Shown here piece by piece: positions 8,878 through 17,183 of a DNA stretch of 64,000 bases. Each line of letters opens with the position of its first letter. Within the stretch, counting starts at the first letter, position 1. Source of the stretch: Archangium sp. (GTDB taxonomy: Bacteria; Myxococcota; Myxococcia; Myxococcales; Myxococcaceae); contig JAUXRX010000017.1 in NCBI GenBank assembly GCA_030681645.1, positions 186,001-250,000 of the forward strand. Direction: 5' to 3'. The notes beneath the pieces were generated by a model. The model ran no database searches. It saw only the letters and a list, made by a program, of their open reading frames with translations, and was not told the origin of the DNA. Position numbers and translations under genes: made by a program.

Positions 8878-9739
8878 CGAAGGCGACTCCCAGCCGGAGC
8901 CCAGCCGTCAGCGGCGGGAGCGGCAGAAAGACGTCGACACCGGTCACCCGCACGGTCTGGCGAATGAAGGGAACGGTGAGCGCCAGCTGGAGGAAGACCT
9001 CGAGGCCCGCAGCGATTCCGCTCGAGACGCGCAGCGAGGTCTCGAGGGCTGGATCGAAGACCGTGGCGGCGGAGTTCTGCTCGAAGCCGCGACCCCAGGC
9101 GACCAGCAAGCCTGCATCGAAGCTCGCGCCCACCTCCAGCTTCAGCGGGCGATCCAGCACCGTCAGCGTGGCCCCCAGACCGAGCGCGGGCCGCAGCCAC
9201 ACGACCACCCCGTCGGCCGCCGCGCCCTCGACCGGGAGCAAGCCGGTGGCGTGCAGTCGACCGCGCCACCGTGCCCCCGGTGGGCCCAGCAAGGCTGCCG
9301 CGGTGAGGCCCGCCGTCGGCGCCGTGCCGATGAGCGCGCCCGCGAGGCCGACGTCGATCCGGAAGACCCGGTCCTTCAGTGGTGGTGGTTCCGGCGGAAG
9401 CTGGGTGTGTGCGGAAGGTACCTGGAGCGGCGTGCGTCGGACGGGAAGAGGGGGAGCCGCGGGTGGCAGGCTCGCTTCCCAGGCGAGCAGGGTCGCAGCG
9501 CCCGCCTCCAACAGGCCCTGGCAGGTGGCCGCGCGGAGCACGCGCGTGGCGACCCGATCTCCATGCTCGTCGAAGAGCGTCAGCTCGATGGCGCGTTCGT
9601 CCTGCTGAGAGATCCGTGCACGATGCCCGGGAGTCTTCACTCCAGTCAGGAGCGCTTCGAGCTCCGTGGGGCGCGGACACGCTGCGTCGCCTTCCACGGG
9701 GAGCGCTGCCAGCAGGGTCACCATCCACACGCCGCTCAC
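8870..9739 (-). CDS. Secreted protein, probable outer-membrane-type beta-rich protein; first gene of the ECF operon
   Basis: This is a 289-residue protein with an N-terminal signal-like segment (VWMVTLLAALPVEGDAA) cleaved near an Ala. A small mixed domain containing two cysteines (CPRPTELEALLTGV and ATCQGLLEAG) follows, then a Pro-rich linker at about 105-120. The last 160 residues alternate hydrophobic and small residues and end in a short amphipathic strand, suggesting a beta-barrel. I do not recognise a named family. It is the first gene of an operon with an ECF sigma factor, so it may be the sensed or signalling surface component. GTG 9739, GTG 9730 and ATG 9724 are all possible starts; the longest is given. 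Confidence 0.6.
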   Translation of the reverse strand: MSGVWMVTLLAALPVEGDAACPRPTELEALLTGVKTPGHRARISQQDERAIELTLFDEHGDRVATRVLRAATCQGLLEAGAATLLAWEASLPPAAPPLPVRRTPLQVPSAHTQLPPEPPPLKDRVFRIDVGLAGALIGTAPTAGLTAAALLGPPGARWRGRLHATGLLPVEGAAADGVVVWLRPALGLGATLTVLDRPLKLEVGASFDAGLLVAWGRGFEQNSAATVFDPALETSLRVSSGIAAGLEVFLQLALTVPFIRQTVRVTGVDVFLPLPPLTAGLRLGVAFGD

Positions 9740-9835
9740 GAGTGACTGGAGACCACAGTGAGAGGGGTGCGCGCAACGAGGGGCGATTTTGGCGCTCGCG
9801 TGAAAGGTCTTCCCGCGGCATGTGACTCATCCTGC

Positions 9836-12289
9836 ATGAGACGACTGGCGTGGAGTGCTGCGGTGGTGTCCGGGGTGGTCTTCGTCGCGTGCGATGGCGA
9901 GCCGTTGATCGTCGGTCACGCGACGCCAACGCAGAGCGCGCTGGTGGACGGAGGGGTGACCCGGTTTTTCCCTACCTCGATGGGAGACCCGTTCGAGGTC
10001 GACGCACCAGTGGTCCTTCCTGATACGGGCGTGAGCGACCTTTCCCAGGCCTTCGACGGCGCCATGCACCTGGTCGCCTGGACCAGCCCTCGTGGCGTGA
10101 TGGCGGTCCGCTATGACTTGCAGGGGCTCCGACTGGACGCAGCGCCGATCAAGCTGGCGCCACCCGGGCTGGCTGCCGGGGACACGCTCGTCACTCCGAG
10201 GCAGGGCGGAGGGTTCGAGGTGTTCTCACAGGGGCTGGTGTTCATCGTCGAACGTGATGGGTCGACTTCGCTGGGCGAGTTTGGGGCTGGAGAAGCCTCT
10301 TTGTTCGACGTGGGGCTCTCGAGCGGAACCAGCCCTCTCCGGCTGGTGCGGAGTTGCGTCGTGGAGGACGACTTCATCACCCTCAGTACGATCGCTGTCG
10401 CGCAGGTTGCGCCGAGCGGCAACAGTCGGATCAGGGCTCCTGCGGGCCGCTCTGTGACGTTGCCCCTGGCTTCGGTGCTGGCCGTCGCGGTGGCTCGGTT
10501 AGGAGACCACGACTATGTCGCCACGATCTCAGGCGGCTCCACCGCACGCGTTCTCGAACTCCGCGTGCTCCCCTCCGGCGATGAGTACGGTCCACCTTTC
10601 GGTGCAGTGGACCTGGGCACGGTCATCTTCTCCACCCCAGTGATGGCGAGAGACCTCTCGCTCCAGACCGTCGGAGACCGGGTGATGCTCGTCTGGCGCG
10701 ACGAGACCAGTGTTTACAGCCCTGACGACGGAGGTGCCGTCTTCACAGCGCGGCTGTCTGCGCTTTCGGTGCGGCCTGGCACTGCGGGAACCTTCGACCT
10801 GACGGGCCCGTCCGTGCTGATTGCAGGCGCGTGGCTACGTGATGGCTCACTGGTGACTCAGACCACGGGCACCTCCGTTCTGGTGGGCTCGGGAGGAGTG
10901 CTCACTTCGGCCCACCTCCCCGTTTCCCCACCGATATTCGAGGTCGATCCGGTCACGCTCGCGCCCGGTCTGTCCATCAACGCGGACCAGCTCACGGGAA
11001 AGGTGGCCTTTCGGGGGTGCTCATGGGACGGCGAGGCGTGCCTGGTGCTCTCGAGTACCGGCGGGCAGGAGAATGGAATCGTCGTGGGGCAGCGGGTGCC
11101 GCTGGGCGGAGCCATGATCGCGGCCACGCCGGAGCAGGCGCTGCCGGGTCAGCAGGGGGAGCAAGGCAGGCCCGGCGTCGTGTGCGCGTCGACGACCTGC
11201 CTCGTGACCTGGAGGGCCGTCGATCCCCATGAGCCGTTGAGCACGGGCAACGGCTACCCGTACGACTTCGACGACGTCTTCCGCGCCGTTCGCGTCAGCA
11301 AGGCCAGCGGCCTTCCGATCGACCTGCAGTCTCTCGATCTGTTCCCCCCCGGGCCCTCGGACACGCGTGCGACCGACGCAAAGGCCGCGTCGACCGGGCA
11401 CGGCTTCGTGACAGCGGAAGCGCGGTGTGCCGCAGGAGCGCTGCAGATCGCCGTGCGCGTCGTACCCGAAACGGGTGCGCCTGCTTCGCCCCAGGTGATC
11501 AACTTCGCAGACCAGGACTGCCCGGGGGGGCAGAGGCAGCCGCTGATGATCGTCGCTGACGGAACCCGGAGTCTCATCGTCGAGAAGTGGTCTCTGCGGA
11601 TGGTGTTGGTCGGAGCGGATGGCGTCGCACACGCGCGACCGAGCACCTTGTCCGTGGACTGGCCCGGTAGCTTGATGGACGGAGTGATGGTTGGGGACAA
11701 GGCGGTGGTCGCGTTCTCGAACGGGCCTCGATGGACGACGGTGGTGTTCGATCTCACGACCGGCGTCGACGCGGTGGGGCTCCGTGATGCGTGTCCCGAT
11801 CTGGACTGCGAGTTCGGAGCGGGGCGATTGGTGATGCGGCCCGGGCACCCGCTGCCGGGGTGGATTCACCTGGCGGGTTCCGTCAACAGCGCCGAGCGGC
11901 GTTTGACGTGGACCGAGCTCGATGATGCAGCGAGGCCGGTGGGGCCGCCTGCGACCCTTGCCTCAGGTTGGGCGGGTGGATTGGTCGACGTGGTCGCCGA
12001 TGAGCGCGGGCTTGCCGTGCTGACCATCGAGGCGCGGTATCCGTTGGCGCCTTTGCGCGATCCCGACCTCAACCTGGTCTTCACGCGTTTCGACTCATCG
12101 CCGATTCCGCAGCCTGGACTCCCCGCGAGAGTGATCGCGACAGGCCTGTCTACGTTCGAACACGCGCTCGCATCATGCGGCGATGGTCAGTGGCTGACGG
12201 CGTATCAAATCGGCGGTTCGTTCCGCCCGATCCCTGCGGGAGCCAGTCCAAGCCGAGTGATCGGGCGATTCGTCTACGAAGCACCCTGA
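9836..12289 (+). CDS. Large uncharacterised lipoprotein, probable beta-propeller
   Basis: This protein has 817 residues from ATG 9836; the open frame upstream has no better start. The first 20 residues end in VVFVAC (lipobox, cysteine near residue 20), then ...DGEPLIVGHATPTQ. The body is rich in beta-type segments such as LVAWTSPRGVMAVRY, RVMLVWRDETSVYS and TCLVTWRAVDP at roughly 60-70-residue spacing, which suggests propeller blades. No catalytic motif is visible. Its codon use is less extreme than that of neighbours (more A/T at third positions), which may mark a faster-evolving or acquired gene. It diverges from the ECF operon across a 96-base spacer and ends 3 bases before a convergent gene. 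Confidence 0.6.
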   Translation: MRRLAWSAAVVSGVVFVACDGEPLIVGHATPTQSALVDGGVTRFFPTSMGDPFEVDAPVVLPDTGVSDLSQAFDGAMHLVAWTSPRGVMAVRYDLQGLRLDAAPIKLAPPGLAAGDTLVTPRQGGGFEVFSQGLVFIVERDGSTSLGEFGAGEASLFDVGLSSGTSPLRLVRSCVVEDDFITLSTIAVAQVAPSGNSRIRAPAGRSVTLPLASVLAVAVARLGDHDYVATISGGSTARVLELRVLPSGDEYGPPFGAVDLGTVIFSTPVMARDLSLQTVGDRVMLVWRDETSVYSPDDGGAVFTARLSALSVRPGTAGTFDLTGPSVLIAGAWLRDGSLVTQTTGTSVLVGSGGVLTSAHLPVSPPIFEVDPVTLAPGLSINADQLTGKVAFRGCSWDGEACLVLSSTGGQENGIVVGQRVPLGGAMIAATPEQALPGQQGEQGRPGVVCASTTCLVTWRAVDPHEPLSTGNGYPYDFDDVFRAVRVSKASGLPIDLQSLDLFPPGPSDTRATDAKAASTGHGFVTAEARCAAGALQIAVRVVPETGAPASPQVINFADQDCPGGQRQPLMIVADGTRSLIVEKWSLRMVLVGADGVAHARPSTLSVDWPGSLMDGVMVGDKAVVAFSNGPRWTTVVFDLTTGVDAVGLRDACPDLDCEFGAGRLVMRPGHPLPGWIHLAGSVNSAERRLTWTELDDAARPVGPPATLASGWAGGLVDVVADERGLAVLTIEARYPLAPLRDPDLNLVFTRFDSSPIPQPGLPARVIATGLSTFEHALASCGDGQWLTAYQIGGSFRPIPAGASPSRVIGRFVYEAP

Positions 12290-12292
12290 AAC

Positions 12293-12814
12293 TCACTTCT
12301 TCAGGAACTTCTCCACGCCCTTCGCCACGGCCACCAGGTTCGGCTTGATCGCTGCCACCAGGAACGCCTCGATCGCCGGGCCGACCGTGCCCGCGAGAAT
12401 GCGCGGCACGCCCTTCACCTTCGCGGCGTCCACCTTGAGGTCGCCCTTGATCGTCAGGGTGGTGATGCCGGGCGTCCGCTCGACGAAGGTGTTGTGCCCG
12501 CGCGCGTCGACCGCGTCCTTGAACGACGGCACCACCGTCTGCCACTGGCAGGTGAAGTCGGTCGCGTTCCAGGTGGCCAGGTCGTCCCACTGCAGCAGCT
12601 CTTCCGAGAGGAACTTGCGCACCACCGAGGGGATCTCGCCGCCGCCCTTCCAGAGGTTCACGAACTTCACGATCGAGCCCTCGTCGATGCGCGAGGTGAC
12701 GGTGATCGAGCGCACGTTGGCCAGGTAGGGCACCAGCTCGGGCAGCTTGTCCCGGTAGGTGGCGAAGACGATGTCCCTCGGGAAGGCGATGTCGGCGGTC
12801 GTTTCGATTTTCAT
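12293..12814 (-). CDS. SRPBCC (START/polyketide cyclase-like) family protein
   Basis: This is a 173-residue protein of the START/Bet v1-like helix-grip fold. It opens with the typical KIETTADIAFPRDIVFATYR and later has KFVNLWKGGG, TFVERTPGITTLTIKGD, and a long C-terminal helix (AGTVGPAIEAFLVAAIKPNL). Such proteins bind hydrophobic ligands; the ligand here is unknown. The start ATG overlaps the stop of the upstream MBL-fold gene by 4 bases (ATGA), so the two are translationally coupled and may act on the same compound. Confidence 0.72.
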   Translation of the reverse strand: MKIETTADIAFPRDIVFATYRDKLPELVPYLANVRSITVTSRIDEGSIVKFVNLWKGGGEIPSVVRKFLSEELLQWDDLATWNATDFTCQWQTVVPSFKDAVDARGHNTFVERTPGITTLTIKGDLKVDAAKVKGVPRILAGTVGPAIEAFLVAAIKPNLVAVAKGVEKFLKK

Positions 12815-13857
12815 GAGTTTCGGGGGACGTGGGCGCCGACGTCGGGCGGGGTGAAGGAGAACGTGGGCCACAGGCCCGGGGACAACAACGACTGCGTCAG
12901 CTCGCTCGACGGCGCGAAGGCAGGGAAGGTGGGATCGCGCTTGCACGGCCCTGCCACGGTCTTCTCCACGATCATCGAGGAGTACTGATCGAGCGAGTCT
13001 TCTCTCGTGTTGCCGTTGAGCACCACCTCGAAGCCCATCTGCTCGGCGTACGCCTTCACCCCGGGGATCTTCGACTGCAGCGGCGCGTAGCTCTCGGGCG
13101 CGACCCCGTTTTCGCTCACCACGAAGGGGCCGTCGGGCGTCACCACGCACAGCGACATGTTGCCGCGCGTGTGGCCGCGCGTGTCGAGCAGCGCCACGCC
13201 CCTGCCCAGGAGCACGTCGCCGTCGAGCAACACCACGCGCGATTCAGGGATGTCGCAGCCGTGCGGCACGTACCAGACCTGGTTCATCGGATGCAGGTCC
13301 TTCACCTCGGCCCACTCGGCCGCCATCACCAGCAGCTTCGCGTTCGGGAAGAACGCGGACTCGCCCAGCCACTTCCTGAGCTCCTGCACGTGGAGGTGAT
13401 CGAACGCGACGTAGTCCACGTCTGACGGCTTGAGGCTGGCTCGCGCCAGGTGCTGCTCGACCGTGCCGAAGTAGCTGGGGATCACCTTGTTCGAGAGGAA
13501 CTGGCCGAAGGTCGCGGTGAGGTCGGCGTAGAAGGTCGCCGCTCGCGCTCCCTCCACGTCGGTCGGGTTGAAGAGCAGCGTCTTGCGGCGGCCTTCGTGC
13601 TCGAACTGAACGATCTGCATCCGGTTCGTCATCATCACGAACGGCGCGGGGCTCAGGCCTCCTCCCGCGAAGGCGTACCGGGTCGGGTAGGGGAAGGTGA
13701 CGAGCTTGTGCGTGGTGCAGGCGAGGACCGGGCCTGCGTCGATCAGTTGCTCGCGGGTGGACAGCGCGGCTCGGCGGAGTTTTCTCAGGCGCTCGGCGGA
13801 TCCGGGTTCGCGCCAGGCTTCGCGGAGGCCTCCTGCGAGCTCGTTGAAGTGGTCCAT
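12811..13857 (-). CDS. MBL-fold metallo-hydrolase-like protein with atypical metal motif
   Basis: This 348-residue protein has the metallo-beta-lactamase layout. DYVAFDHLHVQELRKW takes the place of the canonical H-x-H-x-D-H motif, and GHTRGNMSLCVV supplies the later histidine. Only the first H-x-H is kept; the D-H pair is replaced by Q-E-L-R, and a canonical last-ligand GD/GH turn is not obvious. It may therefore bind one metal or have changed chemistry. It begins about 20 bases after a CCCTC..GAGGG hairpin and is coupled to the SRPBCC gene downstream. The fold assignment is fairly sure; activity is uncertain. Confidence 0.75.
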   Translation of the reverse strand: MDHFNELAGGLREAWREPGSAERLRKLRRAALSTREQLIDAGPVLACTTHKLVTFPYPTRYAFAGGGLSPAPFVMMTNRMQIVQFEHEGRRKTLLFNPTDVEGARAATFYADLTATFGQFLSNKVIPSYFGTVEQHLARASLKPSDVDYVAFDHLHVQELRKWLGESAFFPNAKLLVMAAEWAEVKDLHPMNQVWYVPHGCDIPESRVVLLDGDVLLGRGVALLDTRGHTRGNMSLCVVTPDGPFVVSENGVAPESYAPLQSKIPGVKAYAEQMGFEVVLNGNTREDSLDQYSSMIVEKTVAGPCKRDPTFPAFAPSSELTQSLLSPGLWPTFSFTPPDVGAHVPRNS

Positions 13858-13876
13858 GGTCAGCCCCTCGCCCCGA

Positions 13877-13902
13877 CCCTCACCCCGCTTGCGGGGAGAG
13901 GG
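13877..13902. repeat. CCCTC..GAGGG hairpin repeat
   Basis: CCCTCACCCCGC and GCGGGGAGAGGG pair with one mismatch around a TT loop. It lies between two minus-strand genes, downstream of the acidic-tail barrel gene. A diverged relative is at 37016-37038. It may act as a terminator for the upstream gene. Confidence 0.6.
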
Positions 13903-13908
13903 AGGCAG

Positions 13909-14958
13909 TTATTCGTCTTCATCGACCGCCGGACGCCGCTTCTTTCTCGCGTTCTCTTCTTCCTCGTCGTCGTCGAGCCGCGCCTTCTTCTTCCCGGCGG
14001 GCCGCTTCGGCGCGTCTTCGTCTTCGTCCTCGTCGTCTTCTTCCGCGTCGTCCTCGCCGCCCCGCCTCTTCTTCCTCTTCTCTTCCTTCTCGTTCTCTTC
14101 TTCTTCCTGCTGCTCTTCTTCGGTGAGCTCCCGCTTCGGCGTCGCGATCGCCAGCGTGAAGCCCGGGAAGATCGCCCAGCCGCCACCGCCGGTCGCCGGG
14201 TTCGGGCTCGCTGGCGTCTCCGTCGCCCCCAGGCGCGTCACCGAGGTCTGCGCGATGCCCGGCGTCACCGCGAAGGCCACCTCGGGCCGCAGGTGCAGCC
14301 AGCCCAGCTTGATGTCGATGCCCACCGAGACGCTCACCTGGTGGCCCGTGGTGGAGTTGACGATCTCCGACTTGTCGGTGGTGCCCACGCCCCCGACGAT
14401 CGCCGCGTTGTAGTTGCGGTTGAAGACGAAGTCGTACCCGACGCCCGCATAGAAGCCGCTGCGGTGCGAGAAGAGGAACTTGAGCCCCGCCAGGAAGGTG
14501 AAGCTCGTCTGCGAACGCGGGTTGCCTTCGATCAGCACGCCATCAGCGCCTGCCACGAACGAGGACGCCCCCAGCGACGCGTAGCCGAACGCCACCTGCG
14601 GCATCAGCGCCACGTGCGCCACCTTCGACTTGTTGAGCGTCAGCTTGAGCCCCGGCTGCAACCCCGCCGAGCTCGCGTGCACGTTGAGCGAGACGTGATC
14701 GTTGAAGCCCGTGCTCAGGTTCGCCTCGAAGGCGGGCAGGGTGAAGCCGTTCGTCTTCTCGTTGGTCTTGATCGGATCACCGATCCCATCGCGGCCGTCG
14801 AACTGCGGGTTGGTCTGCGAGGCGTAGATGAAGCCCGTGTAGACGCCGACATCGGTCGCGCCGCGGCCCACCGGCGCCGCCATCTGCCCGATCGTCATCG
14901 AGCGCGGAACGATGCACCCCGAGGCCAGCGCCAGGACACAGCACAACCAGGTTCGCAT
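13909..14958 (-). CDS. Lipoprotein-type beta-barrel-like protein with a long acidic/basic low-complexity tail
   Basis: This protein has about 349 residues from ATG 14958 (ATG 14967 is equally possible). The signal [15 protein letters not shown] ends in a lipobox. The region to about residue 270 has regularly alternating beta-type segments (for example [44 protein letters not shown]), resembling an outer-membrane barrel. The last about 80 residues are extremely rich in Glu, Asp, Lys and Arg ([19 protein letters not shown] pattern) and look disordered. I recognise no named family. It is divergent from ruvB with only 28 bases between start codons. Confidence 0.65.
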   Translation of the reverse strand: MRTWLCCVLALASGCIVPRSMTIGQMAAPVGRGATDVGVYTGFIYASQTNPQFDGRDGIGDPIKTNEKTNGFTLPAFEANLSTGFNDHVSLNVHASSAGLQPGLKLTLNKSKVAHVALMPQVAFGYASLGASSFVAGADGVLIEGNPRSQTSFTFLAGLKFLFSHRSGFYAGVGYDFVFNRNYNAAIVGGVGTTDKSEIVNSTTGHQVSVSVGIDIKLGWLHLRPEVAFAVTPGIAQTSVTRLGATETPASPNPATGGGGWAIFPGFTLAIATPKRELTEEEQQEEEENEKEEKRKKRRGGEDDAEEDDEDEDEDAPKRPAGKKKARLDDDEEEENARKKRRPAVDEDE

Positions 14959-14986
14959 GCCGCTCATGCTACAAGCTCGCGCGCCA

Positions 14987-16018
14987 ATGACACGGAGAAC
15001 CGGAGATCCCCTCGACCCCGTCGTCGCCAACGACGAACAGCGCCTCGAGGCGAGCCTCCGCCCGCAGACCTTCGAGGACTACGTCGGCCAGTCGCGCGTG
15101 GTGGAGAAGCTCAAGATCTACGTCAAGGCGGCGAAGGCGCGCGGGGAGTCGCTCGATCACTGCCTCTTCAGCGGCCCGCCCGGCCTGGGCAAGACCTCGC
15201 TGGCCCACATCATCAGCAGCGAGCTGGGCACTACCATGCACGTCACCTCGGGCCCCGCGCTCGAGAAGAAGGGCGACCTCGCCGGCCTGCTCACCAACCT
15301 GGGTCCCCGCGACGTGCTCTTCATCGACGAGATCCACCGGCTCTCGGCGACCATCGAGGAATACCTCTACCCCGCGATGGAAGACTTCCGCCTCGACATC
15401 ACCATCGACTCGGGCCCCGCGGCGCGCGCGATGAAGATCGATCTACCGCCCTTCACGCTCATCGGCGCCACCACCCGCACCGGCCTGCTCACCTCGCCGC
15501 TGCGCGATCGTTTTCAGATTCAGGAGCGGCTCGAGTTCTACTCGCCGGGTGATCTGCAGAAGATCCTCACCCGCTCCGCGCGGATCCTCGGCGTGAAGCT
15601 CGAGCGCGAAGGCGGGGAAGAGATCGCCTCGCGCGCCCGCGGCACCCCTCGCATCGCCAACCGCCTGCTGCGCCGCCTGCGGGACTTCGCCGAGGTCGAA
15701 GGGCAGGGTGTCGTCACCAAGGCGCTCGCTGACAACGCGCTGCGCCGCCTCGACATCGACGCCAGCGGGCTCGATCACATGGACCGGCGCATTCTGCTGA
15801 CGATCATCGAGAAGTTCGGTGGTGGGCCCGTCGGCGTCGAGACCATCGCCGCGGCCGTCGGCGAGGAACGCGACACCATCGAAGACGTGTACGAGCCATA
15901 CCTACTCCAGGAGGGCTTCATCCACCGGACTCCCCGGGGCCGGATGGCCACCCTCCACGCCTATGAGTACTTCGGGAAAGTGGCGCCCAGGCGCGACAGC
16001 CAGGGCGACCTTTTCTGA
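14987..16018 (+). CDS. ruvB: Holliday junction branch migration helicase RuvB
   Basis: This is a 343-residue AAA+ motor that drives Holliday-junction branch migration with RuvA and RuvC. Walker A GPPGLGKT is at residues 63-70 and Walker B DEIH at 114-117. The RuvB-specific sequence [20 protein letters not shown] and the sensor [20 protein letters not shown] are present, as is the C-terminal winged helix ([16 protein letters not shown]). Length and motifs are typical. ATG 14987 is chosen because upstream ATGs (14957, 14966) would overlap the divergent gene and add residues not seen in the family. ruvA and ruvC are not in the window. Confidence 0.97.
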   Translation: MTRRTGDPLDPVVANDEQRLEASLRPQTFEDYVGQSRVVEKLKIYVKAAKARGESLDHCLFSGPPGLGKTSLAHIISSELGTTMHVTSGPALEKKGDLAGLLTNLGPRDVLFIDEIHRLSATIEEYLYPAMEDFRLDITIDSGPAARAMKIDLPPFTLIGATTRTGLLTSPLRDRFQIQERLEFYSPGDLQKILTRSARILGVKLEREGGEEIASRARGTPRIANRLLRRLRDFAEVEGQGVVTKALADNALRRLDIDASGLDHMDRRILLTIIEKFGGGPVGVETIAAAVGEERDTIEDVYEPYLLQEGFIHRTPRGRMATLHAYEYFGKVAPRRDSQGDLF

Positions 16019-16155
16019 AAGCGCGACATCGGAGTCATGCGGCGTAACCTGTTAGAAACGCGTCAGGTTTGTCGTGACATCCGAAAATCAGAGTGGTGCA
16101 TCGCTAATCCACCCTGTGATTCCGCGTGGTTTTTGCTTTGGAATCACCATTTTCG

Positions 16156-16171
16156 TGGCATATGGGTTGCT
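16156..16171 (+). promoter_or_regulatory. Possible sigma-54 (-24/-12) promoter upstream of lpxC
   Basis: TGGCATATGGGTTGCT has the invariant GG and GC dinucleotides separated by exactly 10 bases and the TTGC core. A start near 16183 would leave about 45 bases of leader before lpxC. The match could be chance; it is a weak prediction. The rest of the 208-base gap 16019-16226 holds no supported gene. Confidence 0.35.
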
Positions 16172-16226
16172 CAACGCGCCGCATCACGCCGGCTTCCAAC
16201 CGGCTCACAAAAGGGCGCGAAACGTC

Positions 16227-17165
16227 ATGGCCGGCGACTCTTTCGAGCAGAGAACACTTCAGCGGGCGGTGGTGGTCGAGGGTGTGGGGCTCCACAGTGG
16301 GACGAAGGTGTCTCTGCGACTGCTCCCGGCTCCTGCCAATCACGGCCTCGTCTTCGCGCGGGTCGACCTGCCCGGACGGCCAGTCATCCGCGTGGCCTCC
16401 GAGTTCGTCACTGACACCGCGCTGGCGACCACGCTGTCCGTCGGCAAGGCGAAGGTCGCCACCGTGGAGCACCTGCTCGCCGCGCTCTCGGGCCTGGGCA
16501 TCGACAACCTCCGCATGGAGATCGACGGCCCCGAAGTGCCGATCATGGACGGCAGCGCTGCGCCGTTCGCGCTGCGCATGTCTGAAGCCGGCATCCGTCA
16601 CCAGGGTGAGCCCAAGCGCTTCCTGGTGATCAAGAAGACGGTGACGGTGTCGGACGGCGACAAGCACGCGACCTTCTCCCCGGCCAAGCGCTTCCGCATC
16701 GACTGCACCATCGACTTCAAGCACCCGCTGATCAGCGATCAGCAGTTCACCCTCGAGTTCAGCGATCGTTCGTTCATCCGCGAAGTGGCGCGGGCGCGCA
16801 CGTTCGGCTTCCTGCGCGACGTGGACAAGCTCCGCGCGATGGGCCTGGCCCGCGGCGGCTCGCTCGACAACGCGGTGGTGGTCGACGACTTCTCCATCTT
16901 GAACCCCGAGGGGCTGCGGTTCCCCGACGAGTTCGTGCGCCACAAGCTGCTCGACGCGCTCGGTGACGTGGCGCTGCTGGGCCGCCCGGTGATCGGCGCC
17001 CTCACGGTCTACAAGACGGGTCACGCGCTCAACCAGAAGCTGGTGGCGAAGGTGCTCGCCGATCCGTCGAACTTCGAGGTCGTTCCAGCCCGTCGCGCGA
17101 GCGTGGTCTCGCACGAGCTCGAGCTGGACGATCTCGCTCCCGTGCTGGCGCCCTCCGCGGCGTAG
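16227..17165 (+). CDS. lpxC: UDP-3-O-acyl-N-acetylglucosamine deacetylase LpxC
   Basis: This 312-residue zinc enzyme catalyses the committed step of lipid A synthesis. It starts EQRTLQRAVVVEGVGLHSG. It contains the zinc and active-site motifs TVEHLLAALSGLGIDN, GPEVPIMDGSAAPF, the RTFGF region, DELVRHKLLDALGD-type sequence (here DEFVRHKLLDALGDVALLG) and TVYKTGHALN with the catalytic histidine. ATG 16227 is chosen because AAAAGGG lies about 11 bases upstream and the domain begins right there. The longer open frame from 16074 is not family-like. It shows that the organism makes lipid A. A possible sigma-54 promoter lies 55-70 bases upstream. Confidence 0.97.
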   Translation: MAGDSFEQRTLQRAVVVEGVGLHSGTKVSLRLLPAPANHGLVFARVDLPGRPVIRVASEFVTDTALATTLSVGKAKVATVEHLLAALSGLGIDNLRMEIDGPEVPIMDGSAAPFALRMSEAGIRHQGEPKRFLVIKKTVTVSDGDKHATFSPAKRFRIDCTIDFKHPLISDQQFTLEFSDRSFIREVARARTFGFLRDVDKLRAMGLARGGSLDNAVVVDDFSILNPEGLRFPDEFVRHKLLDALGDVALLGRPVIGALTVYKTGHALNQKLVAKVLADPSNFEVVPARRASVVSHELELDDLAPVLAPSAA

Positions 17166-17183
17166 TCGGCTACGGTCACTCCC

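Noticed and set aside
13909..14130. Low-complexity purine-rich tract as a possible frameshift or assembly artefact
   Set aside because: The frame stays open to a good stop and joins smoothly to a conserved-looking barrel region, so a real charged tail is more likely.
13450..15552. A 700-residue plus-strand open frame across the MBL, barrel and ruvB genes
   Set aside because: It ends inside ruvB in the wrong frame and is antisense to two coherent genes; no family pattern.
16074..16226. N-terminal extension of LpxC from an upstream GTG
   Set aside because: The extra 51 residues are not LpxC-like, contain the candidate promoter, and ATG 16227 has a ribosome-binding site.
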